A DNA stretch of 64,000 nucleotides from DATEVL01 sp035281845 (GCA_035281845.1 DATEVL010000155.1:1-64000); one strand, 5' to 3'; counted from the stretch's first letter, positions 18,196-26,414 are shown. Made by a program: numbers and translations. The notes: generated by a model not told the origin, from the letters alone.

Positions 18196-18974
18196 CACAG
18201 CACCTTCTCTTCCATCAACCGCTGAACCAATTGGGCGGCGGCCTCCCCCGGGGAGTCGGCGCTGATCATTTCGCAGTGGGTGTTGACACGCGGCGGAGCG
18301 ATCAGCGCTGGCCAGGTGACGGCCGGGGATGGAGCCTGCAGGCCCATGTCGGCGGCGGACCACGTCGGAATTTCCGCCTTGGAGGCTTTTCGGATTCCCA
18401 TGAAGGACGGGTAACGGGGTTCTCCGATTTCCTTGACCACGCTGACGACGGCCGGCAGCTGCGCGCGGACTTGCTGTCTTCCCTCTTCGAGCATGCGTTC
18501 GACCTCAATCGTCCGACCTTGGGGATCGACGGCGACCACCGCCGCCACCAACGTCAACGAAGGCCAACCGAGGCGGCGAGCGACCTGCGCCGCGGTCACG
18601 CCGGTGTCGCTGTCGACCGACGTCCGGCCGAAGAGCGCCAGGTCCAGCGGATCGAGCTTGCGCAGCGCCGCGGCCAGCGCCGCCGACGCCACGAGCGTGT
18701 CGGCGGCGGCAAAGGACGGGTCCTGGAGAAGGATCGCTTCATCGCACCCCATGGCCAGGGCCTGCTTCAAGGCCTCGCGCGCCCCCTCCAGGCCGAGGCT
18801 GATGACCGTCACCTTTCCTCCGTGAGCTTCCTTGATGCGGAGCGATTGTTCGACGGCGAATTCGTCCCACGGATTCAAGACGAGCGGAGCATCTCCCCAG
18901 GTCACCTTCCCGTTCTCGACGGTGACGGTCGCCGCCGTATCGGGAGTCTGTTTGACGCACACAACGATGTTCAA
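18195..18974 (-). CDS. etfB: Electron transfer flavoprotein beta subunit
   Basis: 259 residues. The start is the TTG at 18974, which overlaps the acyl-CoA dehydrogenase stop and has AGGAGG at good spacing; the protein then reads NIVVCVKQTPDTAATV, the normal family start. LNPWDEFAVEQSLRIKE, the GRTSVDSDTGVTAAQVARRL segment and the C-terminal MGIRKASKAEIPTW are EtfB signatures. It binds AMP and pairs with EtfA. The TTG start and stop overlap suggest translation depends on the upstream gene. Confidence 0.95.
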   Translation of the reverse strand: MNIVVCVKQTPDTAATVTVENGKVTWGDAPLVLNPWDEFAVEQSLRIKEAHGGKVTVISLGLEGAREALKQALAMGCDEAILLQDPSFAAADTLVASAALAAALRKLDPLDLALFGRTSVDSDTGVTAAQVARRLGWPSLTLVAAVVAVDPQGRTIEVERMLEEGRQQVRAQLPAVVSVVKEIGEPRYPSFMGIRKASKAEIPTWSAADMGLQAPSPAVTWPALIAPPRVNTHCEMISADSPGEAAAQLVQRLMEEKVL

Positions 18975-20215
18975 GTCGTCCTCCTGCCCGCCGGCGCCGA
19001 GCCGGGGGCGCGCCAATACGTTGGATCGTAGGCCGGGAGCTCGCAGCGCAGCTGAGCGTCCTTCCGCGTCCCCAGCGCGTAGCCGGCCTGCATCAATTGG
19101 TGTATCTCGCTGGTCCCCTCGTAGATCATCGCCCCGCGCGAATTTCGCAGGTAGCGTTCGACGTCGTACTCGTCGCTGTAGCCATAGGCGCCGTGGATCT
19201 GGATCGCCTCCGAGGCGGCGGCGAAAGAGGCGTCGGTGGCGTACCATTTCGCCAGCGACGTCTCACGCGTATTGCGCAGCCCGGCGTTCTTCATCCAGCC
19301 TGCGCGCAGGTAGAGCAGGCGCGCGGCTTCGTAGGACTGAACCATCACCGCCAACTTCTGCTGAATGAGCTGAAAACCGGAGATCGAGCGGCCGAAGGCC
19401 CGTCGTTCATTGGCATATCGCAAACTGGCGTCCAAGCTCGCACGAATCAGCCCCGTCGCGCCGGCCGCCACGGTGTACCGGCCATTGTCGAGGCACGACA
19501 TGGCGATCCGGAACCCCTCCCCTTCTTCGCCCAGACGGTTGGCCGCCGGAAGGCGGACATCTTGACAGTGGACCCAACCCGTCGAGCCGGCTCGCACGCC
19601 GAGTTTGCCGTGAATGTCACCGCGGGTCACGCCCGGCCGATCGGTTTCCAGCAGGAAGGCGCTGATCCCATCGTGCGGATCGCCGGCGGACCCCAGGTCG
19701 GTCCGGGCGAACCACAAGATGTGATGGGCCTTGGTCGCCAGGGAAATCCACATCTTCTCGCCGTTGAGGAGGTAATCTTCCCCCTGCCGCCGTGCGGTGG
19801 AGGCCATCGCCGCTACGTCGGAGCCGACGCCCGGTTCGGTGAGGCCGAAGCCGGCGATCTTCTCGCCACGCGCCTGGGGGACGAGAAAGGCCTGGCGCTG
19901 CGTTTCCGTACCCCATTGAAGGAGGGCCAGACTGTTCAGCCCCATATGGACCGACATGACTACGCGCAGCGTCGAGTCGACGGCCTCGAGCTCTTCGCAC
20001 ACCAGTCCTAGGGTCAGGTAGTCGAATCCCTGCCCGCCATAACGTTCGGGAACGCAGATTCCGAGGATGCCCAACTCGGCCATCCGCGGCAGGATTTGCG
20101 GCGCCATCTCCTGCCGGCGATCCCATTCGCGGATGATGGGCAGGACCTCTTTCTGGCCGAAGTCTCGGACCATCCGCACCACCATCTCTTGTTCGTCGGA
20201 AATACGGAATTCCAT
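18971..20215 (-). CDS. Acyl-CoA dehydrogenase
   Basis: 414 residues, standard length. It starts at the ATG at 20215 (MEFRISDEQEMVVRMVRDF). FGLTEPGVGSD and KMWISLATKAHH are the FAD-domain motifs, and YEGTSEIHQLMQAGYALG near the C-terminus contains the likely catalytic Glu366. It oxidises an acyl-CoA to the trans-2-enoyl-CoA and passes electrons to EtfAB, encoded directly downstream with overlapping stop/start codons. The chain length or branched nature of the substrate cannot be read from the sequence. No enoyl-CoA hydratase or thiolase is adjacent. Confidence 0.93.
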   Translation of the reverse strand: MEFRISDEQEMVVRMVRDFGQKEVLPIIREWDRRQEMAPQILPRMAELGILGICVPERYGGQGFDYLTLGLVCEELEAVDSTLRVVMSVHMGLNSLALLQWGTETQRQAFLVPQARGEKIAGFGLTEPGVGSDVAAMASTARRQGEDYLLNGEKMWISLATKAHHILWFARTDLGSAGDPHDGISAFLLETDRPGVTRGDIHGKLGVRAGSTGWVHCQDVRLPAANRLGEEGEGFRIAMSCLDNGRYTVAAGATGLIRASLDASLRYANERRAFGRSISGFQLIQQKLAVMVQSYEAARLLYLRAGWMKNAGLRNTRETSLAKWYATDASFAAASEAIQIHGAYGYSDEYDVERYLRNSRGAMIYEGTSEIHQLMQAGYALGTRKDAQLRCELPAYDPTYWRAPGSAPAGRRTT

Positions 20216-20244
20216 GGAGACGATCCTGGAGGCACGACGGTTCA

Positions 20245-20250
20245 ATTATA
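20245..20250 (-). promoter_or_regulatory. -10 element of the acyl-CoA dehydrogenase/ETF operon
   Basis: A perfect TATAAT on the minus strand ends 29 bases before the ATG at 20215, leaving a leader of roughly 20 bases. No strong -35 was found at the right distance. Confidence 0.5.
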
Positions 20251-20362
20251 GCCGTGGCTCCTCTCGGACCGCATCCGCCTCGGGCCGGGGCGTGCCAAGA
20301 GTGACATTCGTCCAAGGCTGTGCACGAGACTCGTACCCCCGGCCATCGTCGCTTCCGGCCGA

Positions 20363-20368
20363 TATAAT
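20363..20368 (+). promoter_or_regulatory. -10 element of the TPR gene
   Basis: A perfect TATAAT ends 11 bases before the ATG at 20380, so the predicted transcript has a leader of only about five bases. No clear -35 was found. Confidence 0.5.
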
Positions 20369-20379
20369 CACCGCTCGCC

Positions 20380-21813
20380 ATGACCAGCAGGATGACGGCC
20401 ACCGACATCTATCGGAATCTTGGGATCGCCCTGGGGGCCAGTCTTCTGATCCTGGTTTTGGCACCGAAGCCCGGTCTGACTCGCACGGGGATCCTCCTAT
20501 CCAAAGCCGCTCAGGCGGCGGCCGCGGGAGAACCCGCCTCCGCGCTAGAGGCCGTAAGGCGGGCCCGCGAGTTTGAGCCCGCCCTGGCCGCCCTGGATAC
20601 GACGGCTGCCTGGCTGGCTCTTCAGTCCGGGGACGCGGCGCAAGCGCGAGCCCTCTTGGGGGAGGCCCGCACCCGCGCCGCCGATCCCGACAGCCTGGCG
20701 TGCCTCGAATTCGACCTGGGGCTTGCTTCGGCGGATCCGGGACAAGCCAGCAACCCTCCCCCGAGCTGTCAGGCCGGTCTGATCGATCTGGAGGCATGGC
20801 TGGCTGCCAGCCTCGCCCGAGGAGACCTGGCGGCAGCGAAAGGTGCCCTCGAGACCAGCATCGATTCCCGACCGGGAGACCTGCGCGCCTGGGAAGCCCT
20901 GACCACTCTGACCGCGCTCACCGCTCCGGAGGCGGTCGAGGCGGTGGCTTTGCGCGCCCTAAGAGTGTTCCCTCAGGGGAGCCCAGTGCTCGACGGCTTG
21001 TTGAGTTTGGCGCGGCGGGAATCCAGTTCTGGCCTGACGCCGGCAGTGAGCGCCGCTCGCGCCGGCGAGCTGTTAGCCGCACAGGGCGACTGGCCGCTCG
21101 CGGCGGCGGCCTGGCGTCGAGCCGTGGAGCTAGACCCGAACTTCCCTCAAGCGAGGGCCTTCCTCGGGCTCGCCACCAGCATGACGGGAGGACAAGGACT
21201 GGCGGAACTGCAGCGCGCTGCGGCCGAGGCCCCAAGGGACCCGATCGTCCGCTCCCTGCTGGGTCAGTACTGGCTTGCCCAAGGCGACGCGGTCCACGCG
21301 GAACGCGAGCTGGCGTTCGCCCGAACCCTTGACGCGGAGAATCCGGCCATCGAGGCGGCCTACGGCTCGGCTCTCGAGATGGCCGGCAAATACCCGCAGG
21401 CCGCCGAAGCCTATCGGACCGCGGCCGAAACGAATCCCCAGGACCCTGCTTTCTGGAAGTTGCTCGCCGAATTCTCTTTGCGGCGCGAGTTCCAGGTCAC
21501 GAAGCTTGGCCTGCCGGCTGCCCGCAACGCCGCTTCTCTCGCCCCCGACGATGCGGCGGCCGTCGCGGTGCTCGGATATGCCAACCACTTGTCCGGGGAG
21601 AGCCTGCTGGGGGAACGGTTACTGCAGCGCTCCCTGAGCCTCGATCCGGCTCGCGCGCTCACCTGGTACCGCTATGGCCTTCTGCTCCTTGACCGTGCGA
21701 GGTACACCGATGCTCGGGCGGCTCTGGCAACCGCGACGGACCTCGATCCGGCAGGTTCCGTCGGCCGGTTGGCCAAACTGTCCATGGAGAGTCTTCCCGG
21801 GGCGGACTCGTGA
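20380..21813 (+). CDS. Membrane-anchored TPR-repeat protein
   Basis: 477 residues. The N-terminus (NLGIALGASLLILVLAP, about 13-29) is a transmembrane or uncleaved signal segment. The rest is Ala/Leu-rich helical repeats with TPR features such as AVELDPNFPQARAFLGLA, AYRTAAETNPQDPAFWKLLA and SLSLDPARALTWYRYGLLLL. TPR arrays mediate protein-protein contacts; no catalytic domain is present. The start is the ATG at 20380; another ATG at 20392 is possible. A lipoprotein gene follows 43 bp downstream, probably co-transcribed. Confidence 0.8.
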   Translation: MTSRMTATDIYRNLGIALGASLLILVLAPKPGLTRTGILLSKAAQAAAAGEPASALEAVRRAREFEPALAALDTTAAWLALQSGDAAQARALLGEARTRAADPDSLACLEFDLGLASADPGQASNPPPSCQAGLIDLEAWLAASLARGDLAAAKGALETSIDSRPGDLRAWEALTTLTALTAPEAVEAVALRALRVFPQGSPVLDGLLSLARRESSSGLTPAVSAARAGELLAAQGDWPLAAAAWRRAVELDPNFPQARAFLGLATSMTGGQGLAELQRAAAEAPRDPIVRSLLGQYWLAQGDAVHAERELAFARTLDAENPAIEAAYGSALEMAGKYPQAAEAYRTAAETNPQDPAFWKLLAEFSLRREFQVTKLGLPAARNAASLAPDDAAAVAVLGYANHLSGESLLGERLLQRSLSLDPARALTWYRYGLLLLDRARYTDARAALATATDLDPAGSVGRLAKLSMESLPGADS

Positions 21814-21856
21814 GATATCGCGCAGCATCCGAGCCGTGGCCAGGGACCGGCCAAGC

Positions 21857-22510
21857 ATGTTGACGATCTTGTCTTGTGCCCGCCGCTCGGACTTGTCGGT
21901 CGCAACCGCACTGGCAGCCGGGATGCTAGCCGGCTGCGCAGGAGGAGGGTTCCTCTCCGGCGAAGTCCTATACCAGGACGATTTCTCGCGCGCCTCTTCC
22001 GGCTGGGATCGATACGATGCGGCCGGCTCCAGCGCCGACTACCTGGACGGCGCGTATCAAGTCCGCATCGAGGCACCCTCCAGCCTCGCCTGGGGGACGC
22101 CAAGTTTCAAATTAAGGGACGTTCGCCTGGAGGTCGACTCGTTCGCGGCCGACGGTCCGCTCGACAACGCCTTCGGCCTAATTTGCCGCTACGAGGACCC
22201 GGACAACTTCCTCTTCTTCTTGATCTCGAGCGACGGCTACTCGGGAATCGGCGCCATTCGCGACGGTGTGCGGACTCTCATGACGGGAGACGCCATGTTA
22301 CCCAGCGAGGCCATCGTGCAAGGGCACTCCCCCAACCATTTGCGAGCCGACTGCGTCGGCCCACAGCTCACCTTCTCTGTCAACGGCGTCGTGGTCAACC
22401 AGGCCTTGGCGGAGGACATGGCCTCGGGCGACGTCGGACTCATCGTCGGAAGCTATGCCGAGCCCGGGGTGGAGATTCGCTTCGACAACTTCGCCATCAT
22501 TCAGCCGTGA
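21857..22510 (+). CDS. Lipoprotein with concanavalin-like (LamG/DUF1080-type) domain
   Basis: 217 residues. The ATG at 21857 gives a lipoprotein signal ending LAGCAGGG. The mature part starts LYQDDFSRASSGWDRYD, a common opening of LamG/3-keto-disaccharide-hydrolase-like beta-sandwich domains. It ends GVEIRFDNFAIIQP, the usual closing strand ('...FDNF.I'). FGLICRYEDPDNFLFFLISSDG is the core of the same fold. These domains bind glycans or act as structural modules; no catalytic residues are recognisable. The TPR gene overlaps or directly precedes it in transcription. Confidence 0.8.
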   Translation: MLTILSCARRSDLSVATALAAGMLAGCAGGGFLSGEVLYQDDFSRASSGWDRYDAAGSSADYLDGAYQVRIEAPSSLAWGTPSFKLRDVRLEVDSFAADGPLDNAFGLICRYEDPDNFLFFLISSDGYSGIGAIRDGVRTLMTGDAMLPSEAIVQGHSPNHLRADCVGPQLTFSVNGVVVNQALAEDMASGDVGLIVGSYAEPGVEIRFDNFAIIQP

Positions 22511-22578
22511 TCCGGGGCCCATCGGGTGGACGTCTGGTTCGATTCCGAAACCCTCCCAACGGTATAGAGACTTGAACG

Positions 22579-22610
22579 ACCGTAGGGGCACGGCGGCGCC
22601 GTACCCCTAC
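22579..22610. repeat. GTAGGGGCACGGC palindrome
   Basis: CGTAGGGGCACGGCGGC/GCCGTACCCCTAC forms a near-perfect hairpin. Related palindromes lie at 46718-46749 and 62088-62118. It follows a lipoprotein stop codon and may also slow or end transcription. Confidence 0.6.
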
Positions 22611-22661
22611 ACATCCGTTCGAGCGAGGCCCACATCCCACAGCATCCCGACAACAACCGGG

Positions 22662-22838
22662 CGCCCAATCCCCTCCGGGATGCGAAGCGCGATGGCCACT
22701 CCCTCTCGCCAGGCCTAGATACAACTCCCCGCCCTCTACGCCCCTTCGCCCTCTACAGGGCGCCAAGGGCGGCGCACACCCAGGGTGCACCCGAAGGGGT
22801 GCCCGAAGGGGTGAGGGCGGCAGGGCCAAAATAGTGAG
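22662..22838. repeat. Modular palindromic repeat, best-defined copy
   Basis: Order of parts: a GCGCCCAATCCCCTCCGGGA / TGCGAAGCGCGATGGCC module, a CAACTCCCCGCCCTCTACG edge, then internal words CCCTTCG, GGCGCCAAGGGCGG, CACCCAGGGTGCACCCG and AAGGGGTGCCCG, and a closing AAGGGGTGAGGGCGGCAGGG edge. The edges CGCCCTCTACGCCCCTTCG and (reverse) CGCCCTCACCCCTTCG are imperfect terminal inverted repeats. It is non-coding and lies between a lipoprotein gene and yqeY. Confidence 0.8.
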
Positions 22839-22875
22839 TCGGCAAGGGTTTCTCCGGGCGCTTCGCAGCCCCCTT

Positions 22876-22881
22876 GTATAA
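22876..22881 (+). promoter_or_regulatory. -10 element of yqeY, close to the start codon
   Basis: A perfect TATAAT ends seven bases before the ATG at 22889. Transcription would start at or next to the A of the start codon, giving a leaderless or almost leaderless mRNA; no Shine-Dalgarno fits in the gap. Confidence 0.5.
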
Positions 22882-22888
22882 TGATCCT

Positions 22889-23338
22889 ATGGTGACAAAG
22901 ACCGAGCTCGAAGCCGAGCTCCATAACGCGATGCGTTCCGGCGACGAGCCTCGGAAGCGGACGATGCGCATGCTGCTTTCCGCCATCAAGCTCGCCGAGG
23001 TCGAGAAGCGGGCGGGGCTGGACGACGCTGAAATGCAGACCGTGTTCCAGAGAGAAGTCAGGGTCCGTCAGGAGGCGATCGCCGACGCCGAAAAGGCCCA
23101 GCGAACCGACCTGGTCCTGGCGGCGCAAGCCGAGCTTGCCATCCTTCAGACGTACTTGCCGGAACCGCTCCCCCCGGCGGAGCTGGAACGGCTGGCTCGG
23201 GAGGCGATCGCCTCAGCCGGCGCGACGGGTCCCCAGGACATGGGTAAGGTCATGAAAGAGATCATGCCTCAGATCCAGGGCCGGGCCGACGGGAAGGAAG
23301 TCGGCGCCGTCGTGCGCGGCCTCTTGAGCGAGTCTTAG
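22889..23338 (+). CDS. yqeY: GatB/YqeY-domain protein
   Basis: 149 residues, normal for stand-alone YqeY proteins. The ATG at 22889 starts MVTKTELEAELHNAMRSGDE. The helical YqeY core has RMLLSAIKLAEVEKR, ILQTYLPEPLPPAEL and GPQDMGKVMKEIMPQIQGRA followed by DGKEVGAVVRGLL, all typical. The domain is related to the tRNA-binding tail of GatB, and a role with tRNA is usually proposed; direct function is not established. The gene lies six bases before pgpH and is probably the first gene of the pgpH-ybeY-dgkA transcript. Confidence 0.92.
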   Translation: MVTKTELEAELHNAMRSGDEPRKRTMRMLLSAIKLAEVEKRAGLDDAEMQTVFQREVRVRQEAIADAEKAQRTDLVLAAQAELAILQTYLPEPLPPAELERLAREAIASAGATGPQDMGKVMKEIMPQIQGRADGKEVGAVVRGLLSES

Positions 23339-23344
23339 GGCCGG

Positions 23345-25540
23345 ATGGAAGAGCCGTCTGGGGCCCAGAGTTCGCTATGGTCGCTTCTAGGCCGCCGCTT
23401 TCAGGAAGCGCGCCTATGGGCTGTGGCCGGATTGGGGGTGGTCGGGGTCGTGGTGGCGCTCGCGCTTCCGCTCTCCGCCCGCTCCGAGTCCCTCATCCTT
23501 CGGGCCGGCGATGTCTCAAGCCAGGACGTGCTGGCGCCTTATGCCCTCTCGTACACAAGCGAGGTCCTGACCGAAGCCGCCCGGCAGGCGGCGGCAGACG
23601 AAGTGCCGGCGGTCTACGACCCGCCGGACAGTCGGGTGGCACGCGAACAGCTCTCCCAGCTACGCACGCTGCTGGGGTACATCGATGCGATCCGCGGCGA
23701 CGTCTTCGGCTCCGAAGAGCAGCGCCTGGCGGATTTGGCGTCCGTTCGCGACGTTCCTATCGACGCCGAGATGGCCGGCCGCTTGTTGTCCATGCCGGCT
23801 GCGCGTTGGGAGGTGGTCAAAGTCGAGGCGGCGACGGTCCTCGAGCAAGTGATGCGGAACGAAATCCGCGAGGACAGAGTCGAAGACGCACGCCGATCCT
23901 TGCCGGCGTTGGTGAGCGTGACGCTCCCTGAGGACCAGGCTCTCCTTGCCGCCCATTTCGCCTCAGCGTTCGTCGCCTCGAACGCGTTCTTCAACCAAAC
24001 CGCCACCGACGATGCCCGACAACGCGCTGCCGATCAGGCCACCCCGGTGGTCAAATCCTACGCCGCAGGCGAGACGATCGTCGGCCGCGGCGAAGTCGTC
24101 GGCGCGGATCAGCTGGAGGCTCTGCGAGCCTTCGGCCTGCTGCGCCCACCGGACGCGTGGCGGCAGGCGGCGCTCAACACCCTGTTAGTGACGGTGCTGG
24201 CCATGACGCTGGCTTTGTATGTCTACCGAGTCCACCCCCAGCTGGCGGCCAGCCCGCGCCTGGCATTGCTGCTGGGGGTCTCGTTCATCGCGGCGGCGCT
24301 CACGATGCAGGTGATGATCCCGGGACGCACGGTCCTCCCGTACGTGTTCCCGGCCGGAACGCTACCCATGGTCGTGGCCGTGATCTTCGGGCCGGGCATG
24401 GGAGTGCTGGTGGCGTTCCTCACGGGCGCACTCGCCGGATTCCTGGGAGCTAGAGGCCTCGAGCTCGGGCTTTTCATATCGCTCTGCGGGGCGGTCTCGG
24501 CGCTGGTGATCGGCAAGGCCGAGCGCCTGCTGACTTTCTTCTGGGCCGGCGTGGCCGGCAGCCTGGCGGCCATTGCGGTGATCGTCGTGTTTCGTTTCCC
24601 AGATGCCACCACTGACTCCGTTGGGAAGCTTTCGCTGCTCGCCGCCGGCGCCATCAACGGACTGCTCTCGGCCAGCCTGGCTTTCGGGCTGATCTTGCTC
24701 TCTGGCAGCCTGCTGGGGATTGTCACCAATCTGCAGCTGATCGAGCTGTCGCGGCCTGATCACCCCCTGCTGTTGTACCTCCTCCATAACGCCCCGGGGA
24801 CCTATCAACACAGCCTGCAGGTGGCGAATCTGTCGGAGCACGCCGCCCGCGCCATCCGCGCCAACGCCCTGCTGACCCGCGTGGGAGCGTTCTATCACGA
24901 TTGCGGAAAGGCCCTCCACCCTCACTACTACATCGAAAACCAGACGCCGGACCTGAACGTTCACGAGCAACTCGATCCCAGCACAAGCGCCCATATCATC
25001 CTGGATCACGTGCGCGAGGGGATCGACCTGGCGCGCCGCTACCGGCTGCCCAAGCAGGTGCAGGCCTTCATCCCCGAGCATCATGGGACTCTGGAGTTGA
25101 CGTATCAACTGCAAGCCGCGATCGAAGACGCCGGCGGGGATGAAAAGCTGATCAACCGCAAGGATTTCACCTACCCCGGCCCGCGCCCGCGGTCCAAGGA
25201 AACCGCTATCCTCATGATGGCCGACGGAGTGGAAGCCAAGGCACGTTCCGACAACCCGCGTGACGAAGAGGAGATCGACCAACTGGTGCGCTGGGTGATT
25301 CAAGACCGCCTCAACCGGGGGCAGTTCGATCGCACGGACCTTACCCTCAAGGACCTCGACACCATTCGGCGGACTTTGGCGACGTCGCTCAAGGGAATGT
25401 ACCACCCGCGCCTGCGCTACCCGGCTGCCTCGGCGGAGGAGCCGGCCGCTCCAGAGCCCGGGCTGTCGAAGAAATCGGCTACACCCGGCGGCCAACCGGT
25501 GAGTCAGGCGTCGAAGGCCGTCGGGCCATCGGCGAAGTGA
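23345..25540 (+). CDS. 7TM-HD phosphohydrolase (PgpH-like, cyclic-di-AMP phosphodiesterase family)
   Basis: 731 residues. One N-terminal transmembrane helix (about 25-45) is followed by a large extracytoplasmic 7TMR-HDED-type region to about 275. A block of about seven helices (280-470) comes next, then a cytoplasmic HD domain. Its motifs are YQHSLQVANLSEHAARAI, HDCGK (HD at 518-519), IPEHHGT and MADGVEAKAR. In Listeria and other Firmicutes, PgpH hydrolyses c-di-AMP; that activity is inferred here from homology. The C-terminal 50 residues are a low-complexity tail. The stop overlaps the ybeY start (GTGA), and the order pgpH-ybeY-dgkA is conserved in many Gram-positives. Confidence 0.92.
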   Translation: MEEPSGAQSSLWSLLGRRFQEARLWAVAGLGVVGVVVALALPLSARSESLILRAGDVSSQDVLAPYALSYTSEVLTEAARQAAADEVPAVYDPPDSRVAREQLSQLRTLLGYIDAIRGDVFGSEEQRLADLASVRDVPIDAEMAGRLLSMPAARWEVVKVEAATVLEQVMRNEIREDRVEDARRSLPALVSVTLPEDQALLAAHFASAFVASNAFFNQTATDDARQRAADQATPVVKSYAAGETIVGRGEVVGADQLEALRAFGLLRPPDAWRQAALNTLLVTVLAMTLALYVYRVHPQLAASPRLALLLGVSFIAAALTMQVMIPGRTVLPYVFPAGTLPMVVAVIFGPGMGVLVAFLTGALAGFLGARGLELGLFISLCGAVSALVIGKAERLLTFFWAGVAGSLAAIAVIVVFRFPDATTDSVGKLSLLAAGAINGLLSASLAFGLILLSGSLLGIVTNLQLIELSRPDHPLLLYLLHNAPGTYQHSLQVANLSEHAARAIRANALLTRVGAFYHDCGKALHPHYYIENQTPDLNVHEQLDPSTSAHIILDHVREGIDLARRYRLPKQVQAFIPEHHGTLELTYQLQAAIEDAGGDEKLINRKDFTYPGPRPRSKETAILMMADGVEAKARSDNPRDEEEIDQLVRWVIQDRLNRGQFDRTDLTLKDLDTIRRTLATSLKGMYHPRLRYPAASAEEPAAPEPGLSKKSATPGGQPVSQASKAVGPSAK

Positions 25541-25998
25541 AGCACAGGATCCACCTCCGGCGTGAGGTCCCCACTGGCTCCGCCGGTCTCGGTCTGACTG
25601 CGGCTGCCAAGGCGGTCCTCGACCGGGCCCGAGCGCGCCCCAGCGAGCTGACCATCGTGCTGACCGACAGCCGAAGGATTCGCCGGCTCAACGCCCGCTT
25701 CGCCGGTCGGGACGCCGTGACCGACGTGTTGGCCTTTCCTTCCGCGGATGAAAGTTCCTCTTCGAGCGTGCGTTACCTGGGAGACGTCGTGATCGCCCTG
25801 CCGCGCGCCCGAGCCCAGGCCCGTCGAAGCCGGGTGCCCCTCTCTCATGAGCTCTGCCTGCTCACAGTCCATGGAACGTTGCACCTGATCGGGCACGACC
25901 ATGCCCGCCTCGTCGATCGCCGGCGGATGTGGCGACTCCAGGCGTCGGTGCTGCGACGCCTCGGCCTCGACCCAGAGCGCCTGGGAGTCGCGACGTGA
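25537..25998 (+). CDS. ybeY: Endoribonuclease / rRNA maturation factor YbeY
   Basis: 153 residues. The GTG at 25537 overlaps the pgpH stop. The zinc motif VHGTLHLIGHDH (H-G-x-L-H-L-x-G-x-D-H) is complete, with His in place of the common Tyr before DH. LNARFAGRDAVTDVLAFP is the other family signature. YbeY takes part in 16S rRNA 3'-end maturation and 70S quality control. The stop overlaps the dgkA start by GTGA, so the three genes are translationally coupled. Confidence 0.93.
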   Translation: MKHRIHLRREVPTGSAGLGLTAAAKAVLDRARARPSELTIVLTDSRRIRRLNARFAGRDAVTDVLAFPSADESSSSSVRYLGDVVIALPRARAQARRSRVPLSHELCLLTVHGTLHLIGHDHARLVDRRRMWRLQASVLRRLGLDPERLGVAT

Positions 25999-26414
25999 GC
26001 GATCCCCTCCGGGATGCGAAGCGCGATGCAACGCGCGATCCTCGTCGGACCTCTCGCTTGCGGTCGTTCGGCCATGCCTTCGCCGGGATGGCGCACGTCC
26101 TGCGTACGCAGCGCAACGCGTGGATTCATGCAGTCGCAACCGTCACCGTGGTTGCGCTCGGACTTTGGCTGCGTGTCACCAGCAGCCAGTGGCCCCCGCT
26201 GCTGTTGGCTATTGGCCTCGTCTGGATGGCCGAATTCGTCAACACCGCGCTGGAAGCCGTCGTCGACATGGCCAGCCCCGGACGCAATCCGCTGGCGCGG
26301 GTGGGGAAGGACGTCGGGGCCGCCGCCGTGTTGGTGGCCGCCCTGGCGGCCGCCATCGTCGGTCTGGTCATCCTTCTTCCCCCTTTGGCAGCGCGCCTCG
26401 GCCTTGGCAGCTGA
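25995..26414 (+). CDS. dgkA: Diacylglycerol/undecaprenol kinase (DgkA family)
   Basis: 139 residues with three transmembrane helices. The GTG at 25995 overlaps the ybeY stop. Conserved residues are in RNAWIHA, EFVNTALEAVVDM and the GRVGKD-like segment ARVGKDVGAAAVLV. The family phosphorylates undecaprenol (Gram-positives) or diacylglycerol at the membrane; next to pgpH and ybeY, undecaprenol kinase is the likelier activity. Odd point: codons 2-11 (SDPLRDAKRD) are encoded by a copy of the intergenic CCCTCCGGGATGCGAAGCG repeat module. The N-terminal tail before RSFGHAFAGMAHV is therefore repeat-derived and probably not functional. Confidence 0.9.
   Translation: MSDPLRDAKRDATRDPRRTSRLRSFGHAFAGMAHVLRTQRNAWIHAVATVTVVALGLWLRVTSSQWPPLLLAIGLVWMAEFVNTALEAVVDMASPGRNPLARVGKDVGAAAVLVAALAAAIVGLVILLPPLAARLGLGS
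26001..26027. repeat. Repeat module inside the 5' end of dgkA
   Basis: ATCCCCTCCGGGATGCGAAG plus CGCGATG matches the intergenic module found at 22672-22698, 39903-39935 and, reversed, at 45379-45417. Here it is translated as part of DgkA. Confidence 0.75.

Noticed and set aside
25929..25994. Longer N-terminus for DgkA from an ATG at 25929
   Set aside because: It would overlap ybeY by 70 bases. The GTG at 25995 makes the same GTGA overlap as the other genes of this unit.
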